Notes: a model not told the origin generated them from the letters alone. Positions 31,142 through 39,994 are shown, counted from the stretch's first letter. The stretch is DNA of 47,660 nucleotides from Clostridia bacterium (GCA_017441005.1 JAFSAM010000028.1:1-47660), one strand, 5' to 3'. Translations and numbers: made by a program.

Positions 31142-32015
31142 CTGTCCAGCCCCCGTCTCTCATCGCCTTTACAAGCGCCTTTTTCTGCTCCTCGTCATAT
31201 TTCTTCATCGGGAAGGTTGCATCTCCCATGTCAAAGCCCATAACCTCAAGAAGCGCCTTTGCCGCAGGAATGGTTGTAAAGCTTCTCAATGCCGAAATGA
31301 CCTGTGTCACTCTGTCCTGATACTTCTTCGCAAGCTCCGTATTACCCGCTTTGTAGTTATCGTATATGCCTCTGAAGAGGGGGAACATAAAGTTATACGT
31401 AGCACCGATGCCGCCGTCAGCTCCAGCCGTAAGTCCCATAAGCAGGGTCTCGTCGGGACCGTTCATAACATTGATCTCGCCGTTTGTAAGCTGCTTCAGC
31501 TTCATAAGTCCGTAGTAATCGTATGACGTCCACTTGATCGACGTTATGTTATCGATCTTGAAAAGCTTTGCTATAAAATCGGGCGTAAGAGGAAATCCCG
31601 CAAGCGGGCTGTTATACACCATAAGCGGAATGTGTACGGCATCAGCAAGTGCCTTATAGTAATTGTAAACATCGCTCTCGTCATATCTGAAGAAAAGAGG
31701 GGGAGTTGCCGAAATTGCGGCGGCACCGATCGATTCCGCGTGCTTTGCAAGGCTGATCGCCTGACTGAAATCGGTGCTTGCGACCTGAACTATACAGGGC
31801 TTTCTGCCCTTTACGGCATCTATCGCCGTCTGTGCAAGTATTTTTCTTTCCTCAAAGCGGAGGGCAAGTCCCTCACCCGTCGCACCCGCAACGTAAAAGC
31901 CGTCGGCTCCCTCGTTTAAAAAGTATTCGATGAGCTGACCGACAACAGCAGTGTTTACTGATTCATCCTTGTTAAGCGGCGTCGAAAGTGCCGGCATTAC
32001 TCCGGTAAAAAACAT
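31119..32015 (-). CDS. DapA/NanA-family aldolase
   Basis: 298 residues forming a TIM barrel: GATGEGLALRFEER is the substrate carboxylate loop, VYNSP gives the catalytic Tyr and SIKWTSYDYYGL the Schiff-base Lys. The K-x-T-x-x-D-x-Y pattern after the Lys resembles N-acetylneuraminate lyase more than dihydrodipicolinate synthase. The family splits 2-keto-3-deoxy acids to pyruvate and an aldehyde. The divergent sialidase-like gene at 32690 strengthens a sialic-acid or sugar-acid role, but kinase and epimerase genes (nanK, nanE) are not in this window. Confidence 0.8.
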   Translation of the reverse strand: MFFTGVMPALSTPLNKDESVNTAVVGQLIEYFLNEGADGFYVAGATGEGLALRFEERKILAQTAIDAVKGRKPCIVQVASTDFSQAISLAKHAESIGAAAISATPPLFFRYDESDVYNYYKALADAVHIPLMVYNSPLAGFPLTPDFIAKLFKIDNITSIKWTSYDYYGLMKLKQLTNGEINVMNGPDETLLMGLTAGADGGIGATYNFMFPLFRGIYDNYKAGNTELAKKYQDRVTQVISALRSFTTIPAAKALLEVMGFDMGDATFPMKKYDEEQKKALVKAMRDGGWTDGKYDIK

Positions 32016-32048
32016 AATATATTACCTCATTTACACATTGATTTTTTA

Positions 32049-32501
32049 TTATAATTCAGCCAATATCTCTTCGGCATTGGTGTCGGGCTTTACCTTTGGC
32101 ATGACCTTTTCGATGTTGCCCTTTTCATCGATCAAAAAAGTCGTTCTGATAACACCCATTCCGACCTTGCCGCACATTTTTTTCTCCTGCCATACGCCGT
32201 ATGCCTCGATCGCCAAGCGATCGGGATCGGACAACAGCACAAAAGGAAGACTGTATTTCGATGCAAATTTCGAGTGGCTCGCAACGCTGTCCTTGCTTAT
32301 TCCTATGACCTCGACGTTCTTTGCTTTGAAAAGCGAATATGCCTCGCCGAATGCGCACGCCTGACGGGTACAGCCCGGCGTATTATCCTTGGGATAAAAA
32401 TACAAGACGACCTTTTTACCGAGAAAGTCCGACAACGATACGGGGTTACCGTCTTTATCGTTCAAGGTAAAATCGGGTGCCTTCTGTCCTGCTTCTAACA
32501 T
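32049..32501 (-). CDS. bcp: Bcp/PrxQ-type peroxiredoxin
   Basis: 150 residues; the ATG at 32501 has AAGGAG nine bases upstream, and a start at 32543 would lie between promoter and ribosome site. YFYPKDNTPGCTRQACAF carries the peroxidatic Cys and, five residues on, the resolving Cys of the PrxQ subfamily. It reduces hydrogen and organic peroxides with thioredoxin. First gene of the leftward set, with its own promoter at 32526-32554; the aldolase gene begins 34 bp after it. Confidence 0.92.
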   Translation of the reverse strand: MLEAGQKAPDFTLNDKDGNPVSLSDFLGKKVVLYFYPKDNTPGCTRQACAFGEAYSLFKAKNVEVIGISKDSVASHSKFASKYSLPFVLLSDPDRLAIEAYGVWQEKKMCGKVGMGVIRTTFLIDEKGNIEKVMPKVKPDTNAEEILAEL

Positions 32502-32525
32502 ATACCTATTCTCCTTTTTGTTATT

Positions 32526-32554
32526 TTTATAATTGTAACACATATTTTTATCAA
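32526..32554 (-). promoter_or_regulatory. bcp promoter
   Basis: On the - strand: TTGATA (32554-32549), a 17-bp spacer and TATAAA (32531-32526), 25 bp from the ATG. Confidence 0.6.
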
Positions 32555-32639
32555 TTACAATATTTTTTTACGCTTCATTTCGCCGTAAGACATAATAATT
32601 TAATCTTTTGTCCTTTTTATACATTGCAAATAAACTGTC

Positions 32640-32669
32640 TTGATGCTATACTGAAATTAAGTATATAAT
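32640..32669 (+). promoter_or_regulatory. Promoter of the sialidase-like gene
   Basis: TTGATG at 32640-32645, an 18-bp spacer and TATAAT at 32664-32669, 20 bp before the ATG at 32690. Confidence 0.55.
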
Positions 32670-32689
32670 TACTAAGGCGGTAATGGCTT

Positions 32690-33808
32690 ATGAAAATCAT
32701 CAAAAACGGAATCATATATTCGGGAGAGAATATGCCAAGCCTTTCAAGCTGTGCCTTCCCCGGTATGTGCAGACTGAAAAACGGTACTCTCCTTGCTACC
32801 TTCAAGGGGGCTGAAACAAAAGGTCCCTACAACAAGACCGACAAGGGTATGACCTGCATATCAAATGACGGCGGTAAAACGTGGAGTGCTCCCTTCGAGG
32901 CATTTGTTCCCCCCGTTGTCGACGGAAATCAAACCACTATCCGCACCCTCTACTATACCGAAGTCAGCGAAAGCAACCTCCTCGCCGTATGCAATGCGGT
33001 GGATTCATCTTTAGAGGACCTTCCCTACTACAACGAGGAAACAGAGGGGCTTAAATACACATATATTATGGTATCTCATTCAGCCGACGGCGGAAAGACA
33101 TGGTCTCCTCTGTCAAGGGTAGACGTCGAGACCTTCAAGGGTATGCCCCTCCCTCTGACGGGTGCTCCCTTTGTAACACGTGACGGACGTGTCGGCATTC
33201 AGTTTGAGGTAAACAAGCCCTATTACGAAAAAGAATACTGGGTACACCACAGCGCGGTCGTTTTCTCGGAGGACGGCGGCTACACGTGGGGAAACGAGGT
33301 CGTGATCACCGACAATCCCGACGTCTATTACTGGGATCAGAGGGTCGATACGCTTGACGACGGACGAATTGTCGACGTATTCTGGACATTTGACAGAAAC
33401 AAGGGCGACTACGTCAACATCCACTACTGCGAAAGCACCGACGGCGGCAGATCCTTCGGAAAACTGACCGATATCGGTTTAGTAGGTCAGCCGGGCAATG
33501 TTATCGACGGCAAGGACGGCAGTATGCTTCTCATCTACATCAACCGCGACACCGTCCCCGTCATCAGAATTGCCGAAAGCCTTGACAGAGGCAAGACCTG
33601 GAAGGATGCTTTGACCGTATTTGACTACGGAGAGAACACCAAGGGTAAGCAAAATGCGGGTATGAACGACGTGTGGGCAGAAATGGCGGCATTCTCCACG
33701 GGGCATCCCTATATCGAAAGGCTGGATGACAATACGGCGATCGCCTACTATTACAGCGGTCCTTCGACCCACAGAACCGACTTCTGCTATGCCGTAATAG
33801 AGCTGTAA
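32690..33808 (+). CDS. Sialidase-like BNR/Asp-box protein
   Basis: 372 residues with at least five Asp-box repeats (SNDGGKTW, SADGGKTW, SEDGGYTW, STDGGRSF, SLDRGKTW), the signature of six-bladed sialidase-fold propellers. The family includes exo-alpha-sialidases and related sugar hydrolases or epimerase-like proteins. It has no signal peptide, so it would act on an imported substrate. Divergent from the NanA/DapA-type aldolase set and followed at 14 bp by an amidohydrolase gene. The catalytic Arg triad cannot be confirmed by eye. Confidence 0.78.
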   Translation: MKIIKNGIIYSGENMPSLSSCAFPGMCRLKNGTLLATFKGAETKGPYNKTDKGMTCISNDGGKTWSAPFEAFVPPVVDGNQTTIRTLYYTEVSESNLLAVCNAVDSSLEDLPYYNEETEGLKYTYIMVSHSADGGKTWSPLSRVDVETFKGMPLPLTGAPFVTRDGRVGIQFEVNKPYYEKEYWVHHSAVVFSEDGGYTWGNEVVITDNPDVYYWDQRVDTLDDGRIVDVFWTFDRNKGDYVNIHYCESTDGGRSFGKLTDIGLVGQPGNVIDGKDGSMLLIYINRDTVPVIRIAESLDRGKTWKDALTVFDYGENTKGKQNAGMNDVWAEMAAFSTGHPYIERLDDNTAIAYYYSGPSTHRTDFCYAVIEL

Positions 33809-33822
33809 AAAGGAGTGTATTT

Positions 33823-34830
33823 ATGTTCAGCAAAAAAATGATCCACCAAGCACAGGACATCGAGGCGGCAAAGGCGCTCTCCGACTTTTTGCCCGACAGA
33901 ATCGTCGATATGCACGCTCATCTGCTTGATACCTCGCATATTCCCTCCATCGACAGCAAGCTTGACGAAAGCCTTGTGCTTGACATTGATAAATACAAAA
34001 ACGAGATGAGCCCTCTTCTCTGCAATCCGAAGTCGCTCAGCCTGAACATCATAGCCTACCCCGACAAAATTATGGGAGACCCGGATTCGGACTGCTTAAA
34101 AAAATGCGATGGTTTTATAATCGGTCAACTCAATAAAGCCCCCGACTGCCGCGGCGAAATAATCGTCACACCAAATTGCACCGTCGATTCGATCAAAAAA
34201 AGACTGGTGAATGACAGAATACGCGGCTTTAAATGCTATCACCTGACGGCAAAAAGCGACGTCACCTGGAACTGCCCGATCGGCGATTATCTGCCCGAAG
34301 CGGCTTGGCAGGTGGCAAACGAAAAGAAAATGTATATCACCCTCCACATGGTCAAGGATAAGGCTCTTGCCGACGAAAGTAACCTGAATTACATCCGTAC
34401 CATGGCGAAAAAATATCCCGACGCCGTTCTCATCCTCGCTCACGCCGCCCGTTCTTTTGCATCGTGGACGGGAGTGGAGGCTGTCGAAAGGGTCGCCGAC
34501 CTCGAAAACGTATGGTTCGACTTTTCGGCGGTATGCGAGTCGCCCGCAATGATACAAATAATCAGAAAAGCGGGTATTTCCCGCTGTATGTGGGGAAGCG
34601 ACTACCCCATCTGCCGTGCGCGCGGAAAGGCGATCTCTCTTGCTGACACCTTCTACTGGATATATCAAAACGATCTCGACAATTTCACCTCGAAAACAAA
34701 GGTCAATAACTGGACGATCGCCCTCGAAAATCTCTACGCCGTAAAGCAAGCGGCAATACTGGCCGATCTCTCCGTAAAAGATATCGAAGACCTTTTTGCA
34801 AACAATGCATTGACACTGTTCAACAGATAA
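33823..34830 (+). CDS. Amidohydrolase-family TIM-barrel protein
   Basis: 335 residues. RIVDMHAHLLD gives the HxH metal site, YITLHMVKDKA the next His, VLILAHAARSF another and CMWGSDYPI the catalytic Asp, as in amidohydrolase-2 (ACMSD-like) hydrolases and decarboxylases. It is cytoplasmic and cotranscribed with the sialidase-like gene. It probably hydrolyses a lactone or decarboxylates a sugar acid from the same route; the substrate is unknown. Confidence 0.78.
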   Translation: MFSKKMIHQAQDIEAAKALSDFLPDRIVDMHAHLLDTSHIPSIDSKLDESLVLDIDKYKNEMSPLLCNPKSLSLNIIAYPDKIMGDPDSDCLKKCDGFIIGQLNKAPDCRGEIIVTPNCTVDSIKKRLVNDRIRGFKCYHLTAKSDVTWNCPIGDYLPEAAWQVANEKKMYITLHMVKDKALADESNLNYIRTMAKKYPDAVLILAHAARSFASWTGVEAVERVADLENVWFDFSAVCESPAMIQIIRKAGISRCMWGSDYPICRARGKAISLADTFYWIYQNDLDNFTSKTKVNNWTIALENLYAVKQAAILADLSVKDIEDLFANNALTLFNR

Positions 34831-34863
34831 AAAAATGATACGGTTAATTCCGTATCATTTTTT
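34831..34863. terminator. Bidirectional terminator
   Basis: Stem AAAAATGATACGG (34831-34843) with CCGTATCATTTTT (34850-34862), loop TTAATT and T-runs on both strands, between the convergent amidohydrolase and ECF genes. Confidence 0.85.
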
Positions 34864-34866
34864 GTT

Positions 34867-35400
34867 TTATTGATTCAATATCGACTTCGCGACCTTCGAT
34901 TTGCCGAGAAATTTCAGCAATATAACCGACAGTACAATGCTGAATCCCCCTTGGACACAGTTTCCGTATATACCCACAGATGCGGCGGGAAAGCCTACTA
35001 TAAACAGTCCCTCATAGAGGAAATACCCGACTATCATGACAAGCTCCGAAACAACACCTGCTATTATTACGGGAAATACCTTTATTTCCTTATGCTTACC
35101 AGAAAGCAGTCTGAAAACGAAATATGCCACGATCGCCATAATAAACTTGATCACAAACGTGCCCGGAACGTATATGACATATCCGTGGAAAAGATCGGTC
35201 AATGCAGAACCGACAGCAGCGGCTGCTGCACCGTAGACCGGACCGAGGAGGATGGCTGAAGCTATGACCATTGTATCGCCTATATTCACATAACCCGTCA
35301 CCATTCCGGGAAAATGTATGTGTATTAAAGTCGCAACGAACGTAAGTGCGGCAAAAAGTGCTGCCGATACGATTTTTTTTGCGGAATCGCTTTTTTTCAT
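34867..35400 (-). CDS. ECF transporter S component, possibly for a B6 vitamer
   Basis: 177 residues; the ATG at 35400 follows AAGGAG by six bases and begins MKKSDSAKK. Five or six hydrophobic helices with VNIGDTMVIASAILLGPVYGAAAAAVGSALTDL are typical of S components that capture vitamins for the shared energy-coupling module (not in this window). It is divergent from a MocR/PdxR-like regulator at 35491, a pairing expected for a pyridoxine transporter. The substrate is an inference from that neighbour. Confidence 0.8.
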   Translation of the reverse strand: MKKSDSAKKIVSAALFAALTFVATLIHIHFPGMVTGYVNIGDTMVIASAILLGPVYGAAAAAVGSALTDLFHGYVIYVPGTFVIKFIMAIVAYFVFRLLSGKHKEIKVFPVIIAGVVSELVMIVGYFLYEGLFIVGFPAASVGIYGNCVQGGFSIVLSVILLKFLGKSKVAKSILNQ

Positions 35401-35410
35401 AAAAAACTCC

Positions 35411-35440
35411 TTGACTAATATGATGAGTATATTGTACAAT
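35411..35440 (+). promoter_or_regulatory. Promoter of the MocR gene with palindromic site
   Basis: TTGACT at 35411-35416, an 18-bp spacer and TACAAT at 35435-35440. The -10 box is the right half of a perfect palindrome ATTGTACAAT (35431-35440), a candidate operator for the regulator in this divergent region. Confidence 0.45.
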
Positions 35441-35490
35441 AAAACTGGATATATAAAAATATTCAGAACAGGAGTTTTTTATAATACCAG

Positions 35491-36573
35491 ATGAGCAGAC
35501 CAAACACAAAAACACGAGAAAAAAGCGCCTATCTTCGAATATACGAGCGCATAAGAAATGATATAACAAACGGTGCATACCTCTACGGAACGAAGCTGCC
35601 GTCAAAAAGACTGATGGCAGAGGAGACGGGAGTAAGCGTTATCACGGTCGAACACGCATACACTCTTCTTTGCGACGAGGGGTATATCGAGGCGATAGAA
35701 CGTAGCGGATATTTTGTAATATACAGGCAGTCAGACTTTTTCGCACTCGATTATACGGATGAAAAAAAGATTATCGAGCCACATTCCGCAGGGGAATTCA
35801 AGTCGGAGTTTCCTTTTTCGGTAATGGCAAAAGCAATGCGCAAGGTTCTGAACGATTACGGCGAAAGCATACTCGAAAAGGAGAGCAACAAGGGCTGTCC
35901 CGAGCTGCGTCGGGAGATCTCGAAATATCTCGCCCGAAGCCGAGGCATAATGGCAACACCGTCACAGATAGTGATCGGCTCGGGAGCGGAGTATCTATAC
36001 GGTATGATCGTTACTCTGCTCGGTCGGTCGCGCGTTTATGCCATAGAAAAGCCATCGTACAGAAAGATCGAAATGGTGTACAGCATAAACGGTGTCGAGC
36101 TCGATAACCTGCCGCTTGTCGGCGGCGGAATCGACAGCAGATCGCTTTCCGAGACGAAAGCATCGGTACTTCACATAACACCCTACCGAAGCTATCCGAG
36201 CGGCGTTACGGCGACGGTATCAAAGCGTAAGGAATATCTGTATTGGTGCTCGCTTGGAGACAGATACATAATCGAGGACGATTTCGAGTCGGAGTTTACA
36301 CCCGCAAAAAAGCCCGAAGAGACGGTATATTCGCTCGGAAACGGTAAAAACGTTTTTTATCTGAATACTTTTTCAAAGACCGTATCTCCCGCACTTCGAG
36401 TCGGATATATGGTACTGCCCAATGACTTTATAGAATTGTTTGACAAAAAAATAAGCTTTTATACGTGCCCCGTGTCGGCGTTCGAGCAGTTAGTTCTGGC
36501 AGAGCTTATATCAAACGGCAGCTTTGAACGTCACATAAACCGAGTGAGACGGCAAAAGCGCAAGCTGCAATAA
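35491..36573 (+). pseudogene. MocR/PdxR-type regulator, C-terminally truncated
   Basis: 360 residues. It has an N-terminal GntR winged helix (YERIRNDITNGAYLYGTKLPSKRLMAEETGVSVITVEHAY) and an aminotransferase-like domain with EDDFESEF and the PLP-Lys region LNTFSKTVSPALRVGYM. Full MocR proteins run to about 450-490 residues; this one stops after ERHINRVRRQKRKLQ, missing about 100 residues of the small aminotransferase domain. Its last codons are repeated at 37130-37154 beyond a repeat element. DNA binding may survive, but PLP sensing is probably impaired. It is divergent from an ECF S component. Confidence 0.75.
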
Positions 36574-36574
36574 T
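36550..36574 (+). repeat. Left 25-bp direct repeat
   Basis: Starts CGGCAAAAGCGCAAGC and covers the last codons and stop of the truncated MocR gene. Identical over 25 bp to 37130-37154, offset by exactly 580 bp. Confidence 0.9.
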
Positions 36575-37129
36575 AGCTTTTTATTATCCTACCGGTCATG
36601 CAATTGTTATCAGCTACCTTTAAACGGGTTTAGCAAAGCTTTACCCCGGTGGGGGAAGGTATAAGGCTGAGCACTGCTTTGCTACCCAAAGTAAAAGCAA
36701 AATTATTTCGACGGACATTGCACAAGCAAAGACCTTCCCCGGTGGGGGAAGGTGGCTCGGCGGTATGCAGACTAAATTTTTTCCATTCTTTGCCGCCGAG
36801 ACGGATGAGGTCGTTTTTCAACGAATGTAACTTCGACCTCTATCTAACGAGGTAGCGAAGCGGCACTACGCGGAACGAATGCTGCTTCGGGGAAACGGCA
36901 GAACGCGAGCCTGCCCTCCGCCGCAGTAGACGGTGTCACGAAGCGGAAGCGGAGTGACGGCGGGAGAGATAAAACCAAACGTAAAAAAAAGATCTCTCAT
37001 CCCGTCACGGCATAGCCGTGCCACCCTTCCCTCAGGAAAGGGCTTTTTGTTAGAACTCTTTCGCTTCGCTTGGTATTTTTTCACGCAAGAATGAAGACAG
37101 CCAAAGTTAAACTTATACGGGTTGCGAAG
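36575..37129. repeat. Intergenic repeat element between direct repeats
   Basis: About 555 bp without a supported gene. It contains CCCCGGTGGGGGAAGGT twice (near 36642 and 36738), GCTTTGCTACC and GTAGCGAAGCGGC modules, and an inverted repeat GAGGTCG/CGACCTC (about 36808-36840). A 55-bp stretch there is near-identical, in reverse orientation, to 27408-27460. Downstream hairpins include CACGGCATAGCCGTG and CCCTTCCCTCAGGAAAGGG. It looks like a composite non-autonomous repeat, with no transposase visible. Confidence 0.65.
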
Positions 37130-37154
37130 CGGCAAAAGCGCAAGCTGCAATAAT
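37130..37154 (+). repeat. Right 25-bp direct repeat
   Basis: Identical to 36550-36574. It is followed after 9 bp by a terminator, which would have been the original end of the MocR transcript before insertion. Confidence 0.9.
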
Positions 37155-37160
37155 GTACAT

Positions 37161-37199
37161 AAAAAAGGTTCTTCCGAACGAAGAACCTTTAATTTTTTT
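37161..37199. terminator. Bidirectional terminator
   Basis: Stem AAAGGTTCTT (37164-37173) with AAGAACCTTT (37181-37190) and T7 on the + side, A-run on the other. It overlaps the last codon of the leftward methyltransferase gene. Confidence 0.85.
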
Positions 37200-37974
37200 G
37201 ATATTCGGTTATAAGAAACTCGACCTTGGTAGTCAGTTTTTCCAACGCATCGAGCTTTTGTCTGTCAGACGGTGAAGTGTTATAATAGTAAGGAGTCATA
37301 CAAAAAAGCGAAACGATCTCCTCGTTCGATTCGAGGGTGACCGTATATTTCAGTTCCCTTGATGAAACGATGTCAAAGCCGATGCGCTCAGGATCAACAA
37401 AGCTGTTTTTGTACGGGGTGGTATAGACCGCGTTTTTCAGTTCCATCAGATGCTCCTCCATGGGAGTAACCATAATAAGCCTGCCGCCCTTTTTCAAGAT
37501 TCGCAGATATTCGCTCGGGCTGTCGGGCGCGAATATGTTTACACAGGCATCAAAGCTATCGTCCGCAAATGGCAGCTCGTATATGCTTGCAACCGCAAAG
37601 CTTGCGTTTTTGCATCTTCTTGATGCCGCTTTCAGCGCCTCCTTTGAGATATCGATTCCGTAAACTTTGTTGTTTTCGGCAAAAACAGAGGTATAATATC
37701 CCTCGCCGCAGCCTGCATCGAGGACTGTGTTCCCCTCTCCGAGTATCTTGGCTACCGCCTCTCGCATAGGTGCATAATACCCTTTTTCGAGGAAGAGCCT
37801 GCGGGCATTTACCATAAGCTTATCGTCGCCGTGCACGCCCTGCTTACTTGACATAAGCAGATTGACGTAGCCCTGCTTCGCCTTGTCGAAATTGTGTCCG
37901 TTTTGGCATGTATAGTTTTTTTCGTTTTCGGTAAGGGGAGATTTGCACACGGGGCAAATGAGAAGAGAATTCAT
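37189..37974 (-). CDS. rlmA: RlmA-type 23S rRNA (guanine-N1) methyltransferase
   Basis: 261 residues. The N-terminal zinc module (CPVCKSPL ... YTCQNGHNFDKAKQGYVNLL) is distinctive of RlmA proteins, followed by a Rossmann methyltransferase domain with VLDAGCGEGYYTSVF for S-adenosylmethionine. The family methylates G745 or G748 of 23S rRNA. It is a single gene about 40 bp downstream of DUF4317 on the same strand. Confidence 0.85.
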   Translation of the reverse strand: MNSLLICPVCKSPLTENEKNYTCQNGHNFDKAKQGYVNLLMSSKQGVHGDDKLMVNARRLFLEKGYYAPMREAVAKILGEGNTVLDAGCGEGYYTSVFAENNKVYGIDISKEALKAASRRCKNASFAVASIYELPFADDSFDACVNIFAPDSPSEYLRILKKGGRLIMVTPMEEHLMELKNAVYTTPYKNSFVDPERIGFDIVSSRELKYTVTLESNEEIVSLFCMTPYYYNTSPSDRQKLDALEKLTTKVEFLITEYQKN

Positions 37975-38011
37975 ATATCGGCTTAGCCTTTCTATTATAA
38001 TGTAAACGCCG

Positions 38012-39139
38012 TCAGTTTATGTCGATATCAATACCGTTGAGCTCGACACCGCCCTCGGCTCTGATCATGATATACTTGACACCGTTGATGATCTGCGTAG
38101 AAACGAGGTCTTTTCTTTCGGGGTTGACCTTGATGGTAACGTCGGCGGTCTCGAGGTTGAACTTGTTTACGTCGACAATGCTTTTTGGGGCGATCTCCGC
38201 ATTCTTGCCGAACTGCGTATCGAACCTTGTGCCGAAATCCTCGACCTTATCCTGGGCAATTCCCGCAGACTGCAAAACAGTCTGCAAAGTCTCCTTCGTA
38301 AGGGAAAGCGGCTCGTCGTCCTTTGAGTTTTTATGCTCCTCGATAAGCTCGGCTACCTGCTCGTGAACGGTTTTTACCACCTCGAAATCGCACTCGTTTA
38401 CAAGTGTATCCTTCAGGCAACATCCGAAATTATCCTTCTGTTCCGCCGCAGACATCGGCAGGTCTACATTGAAGACCGTCTGAATAAAATCGGGATGTAT
38501 ATTTGATATATCGCGCGTGTAGTAAAGAGCGCTGTAGATGTTTGCCGCTCTGTTGTCAAACGAGGGGAACATAAAGCCCATATCGGGACTGCCGAGCACC
38601 GTTTGGAGGGATACAGAGCGAAGAAGGTTTTCCTCGTTTTTGAAATAAAGACCCGATTTAAGCGGCTTAATGGGACAGACGGTGCAAATAAGATACGGGA
38701 ACATCTGCGAGGAGACGTCTTCTTTGCCGCCGTCCCTCGAATACGAGAAAACGTCGTATGTATCGTGGGCTAAAAGAATGGCAAAGCCGCCCTCGTATTT
38801 AACGCTTTGAATTACCTTGTTATAGAATTCGTCGAGAGCCTCTTCGTCCTTGAGAGAGGATTCGCGAAGCTTTGTGAGCAGACCGTGCTCACTGCCGCTT
38901 TCGACCTGCTTTGTGCTGAAATCCATGCTGAGTAAATTTGTGCCGAGCGAGCCTGAAAGCGACTTTTTCATAACGGCAAGCAGCTTTTCGGATTCCTCTG
39001 TGGACACCGTGGCAAGCGGCTGTGAAAATTTTGCAACGATGTTTTTCTGTCCGTTTACAATACAGCCTCTTATATTCGTTATATTGTTTTTATCGGGGCG
39101 AAAGCGCCTGCGTATTTCGCGTAAATCCTTGTCGGTCAT
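38012..39139 (-). CDS. DUF4317-family protein
   Basis: 375 residues. Begins MTDKDLREIRRRFRPDKNNITNIRGCIVN, the characteristic start of the DUF4317 family found in Clostridia, and ends in a beta-rich domain (YIMIRAEGGVELNGIDIDIN). No signal peptide, membrane segment or catalytic motif was seen. Function unknown. It lies 28 bp after the TraX-like gene and probably shares its promoter. Confidence 0.8.
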   Translation of the reverse strand: MTDKDLREIRRRFRPDKNNITNIRGCIVNGQKNIVAKFSQPLATVSTEESEKLLAVMKKSLSGSLGTNLLSMDFSTKQVESGSEHGLLTKLRESSLKDEEALDEFYNKVIQSVKYEGGFAILLAHDTYDVFSYSRDGGKEDVSSQMFPYLICTVCPIKPLKSGLYFKNEENLLRSVSLQTVLGSPDMGFMFPSFDNRAANIYSALYYTRDISNIHPDFIQTVFNVDLPMSAAEQKDNFGCCLKDTLVNECDFEVVKTVHEQVAELIEEHKNSKDDEPLSLTKETLQTVLQSAGIAQDKVEDFGTRFDTQFGKNAEIAPKSIVDVNKFNLETADVTIKVNPERKDLVSTQIINGVKYIMIRAEGGVELNGIDIDIN

Positions 39140-39167
39140 AATGATTCTCCTGATCGTATATTATGGT

Positions 39168-39878
39168 TTATATGAATCTGTCGGCGATCGCCAACAGTAA
39201 AAGATGCAACGGATAAAAGATATAAAATGCATATTTTAAATATCTGCCCTTGATGAATCCGCGCTTCTCGTTGTACATATTGATGGGCAAAAATGCGCAC
39301 CAGGCGGCATATCCGCCCGATAGGAAAGGGTATGCGATAAGCGAAGCAAGCGGTCTTTTATCCTTCAAAATATAGAGCATTGCAATAAGCAAAACTCCCA
39401 CCATACCGTAATCCACACGTAAAAAATATGCGGCAAACACGGGGACAAGTGCCAGACCGAATTTCAATATGTCGTCCTTTACGTACTCGAGAATGCACAT
39501 AACGGAAAAGCCGAGAAAGAGGGTAAAGAATACGTTTTGATAGCTGAAATCGAAATACGTTTTCATAAAGCACAGATCAAACGGTATTTCTGAGATCAAG
39601 GCAAAAATAAGCATCGATGCGCCGTATTTCTTACGGTTTTTCGTGTGAATGAAGCCCTCTACGGCAAGGAAGCAGAATATGGGGAATGAAAGCCGTCCGA
39701 TCTTGCGTAAAATATAGTAAAGGGTGATCGACGTGCCGAAAATCGGAGACGTCATAAAGCTGAATTCATTGTAAAATACCGCCCCGAAATGGTCGGCCAG
39801 CATAGCAAGAACGGCAATTAGCTTCAGCATACTTCCGCTGAATATTTTAAAATTGTTTTCACGCAAATGTTTGATCAT
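39168..39878 (-). CDS. TraX-like multi-pass membrane protein
   Basis: 236 residues with six to eight hydrophobic segments. LKLIAVLAMLADHFGAVFY and RKIGRLSFPIFCFLAVEGF resemble TraX and related acyltransferase-like proteins (the MxxDH and GRLSFPIFAF patterns). F-plasmid TraX acetylates pilin; chromosomal Clostridia relatives have no defined role and no conjugation genes are near. The promoter is at 39915-39943. Confidence 0.8.
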   Translation of the reverse strand: MIKHLRENNFKIFSGSMLKLIAVLAMLADHFGAVFYNEFSFMTSPIFGTSITLYYILRKIGRLSFPIFCFLAVEGFIHTKNRKKYGASMLIFALISEIPFDLCFMKTYFDFSYQNVFFTLFLGFSVMCILEYVKDDILKFGLALVPVFAAYFLRVDYGMVGVLLIAMLYILKDKRPLASLIAYPFLSGGYAAWCAFLPINMYNEKRGFIKGRYLKYAFYIFYPLHLLLLAIADRFI

Positions 39879-39914
39879 AATGTACTCCTTTTCAAGTAGA
39901 ATACGATTGCGATT

Positions 39915-39943
39915 ATTTTAACATTTCGACGATCGATTGTCAA
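39915..39943 (-). promoter_or_regulatory. Promoter of the TraX-DUF4317 unit
   Basis: On the - strand: TTGACA (39943-39938), a 17-bp spacer and TAAAAT (39920-39915), about 37 bp from the ATG. Confidence 0.7.
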
Positions 39944-39965
39944 CAACAATGTTTACGGAGCATAC

Positions 39966-39994
39966 TTGAAAAAGCCGGCTGTTTTGTGTATAAT
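39966..39994 (+). promoter_or_regulatory. Promoter of the nitroreductase gene
   Basis: TTGAAA at 39966-39971, a 17-bp spacer and TATAAT at 39989-39994. Back to back with the TraX promoter. Confidence 0.7.

Noticed and set aside
30873..31526. 217-codon rightward open frame spanning the FAD oxidoreductase/aldolase junction
   Set aside because: Antisense to two clear genes and without family motifs; a frame shadow.
35399..35482. 12-base inverted repeat ATAAAAAACTCC/GGAGTTTTTTAT in the divergent ECF-MocR region as an operator
   Set aside because: The arms are the ribosome-site regions of the two divergent genes, so the symmetry is probably explained by that.
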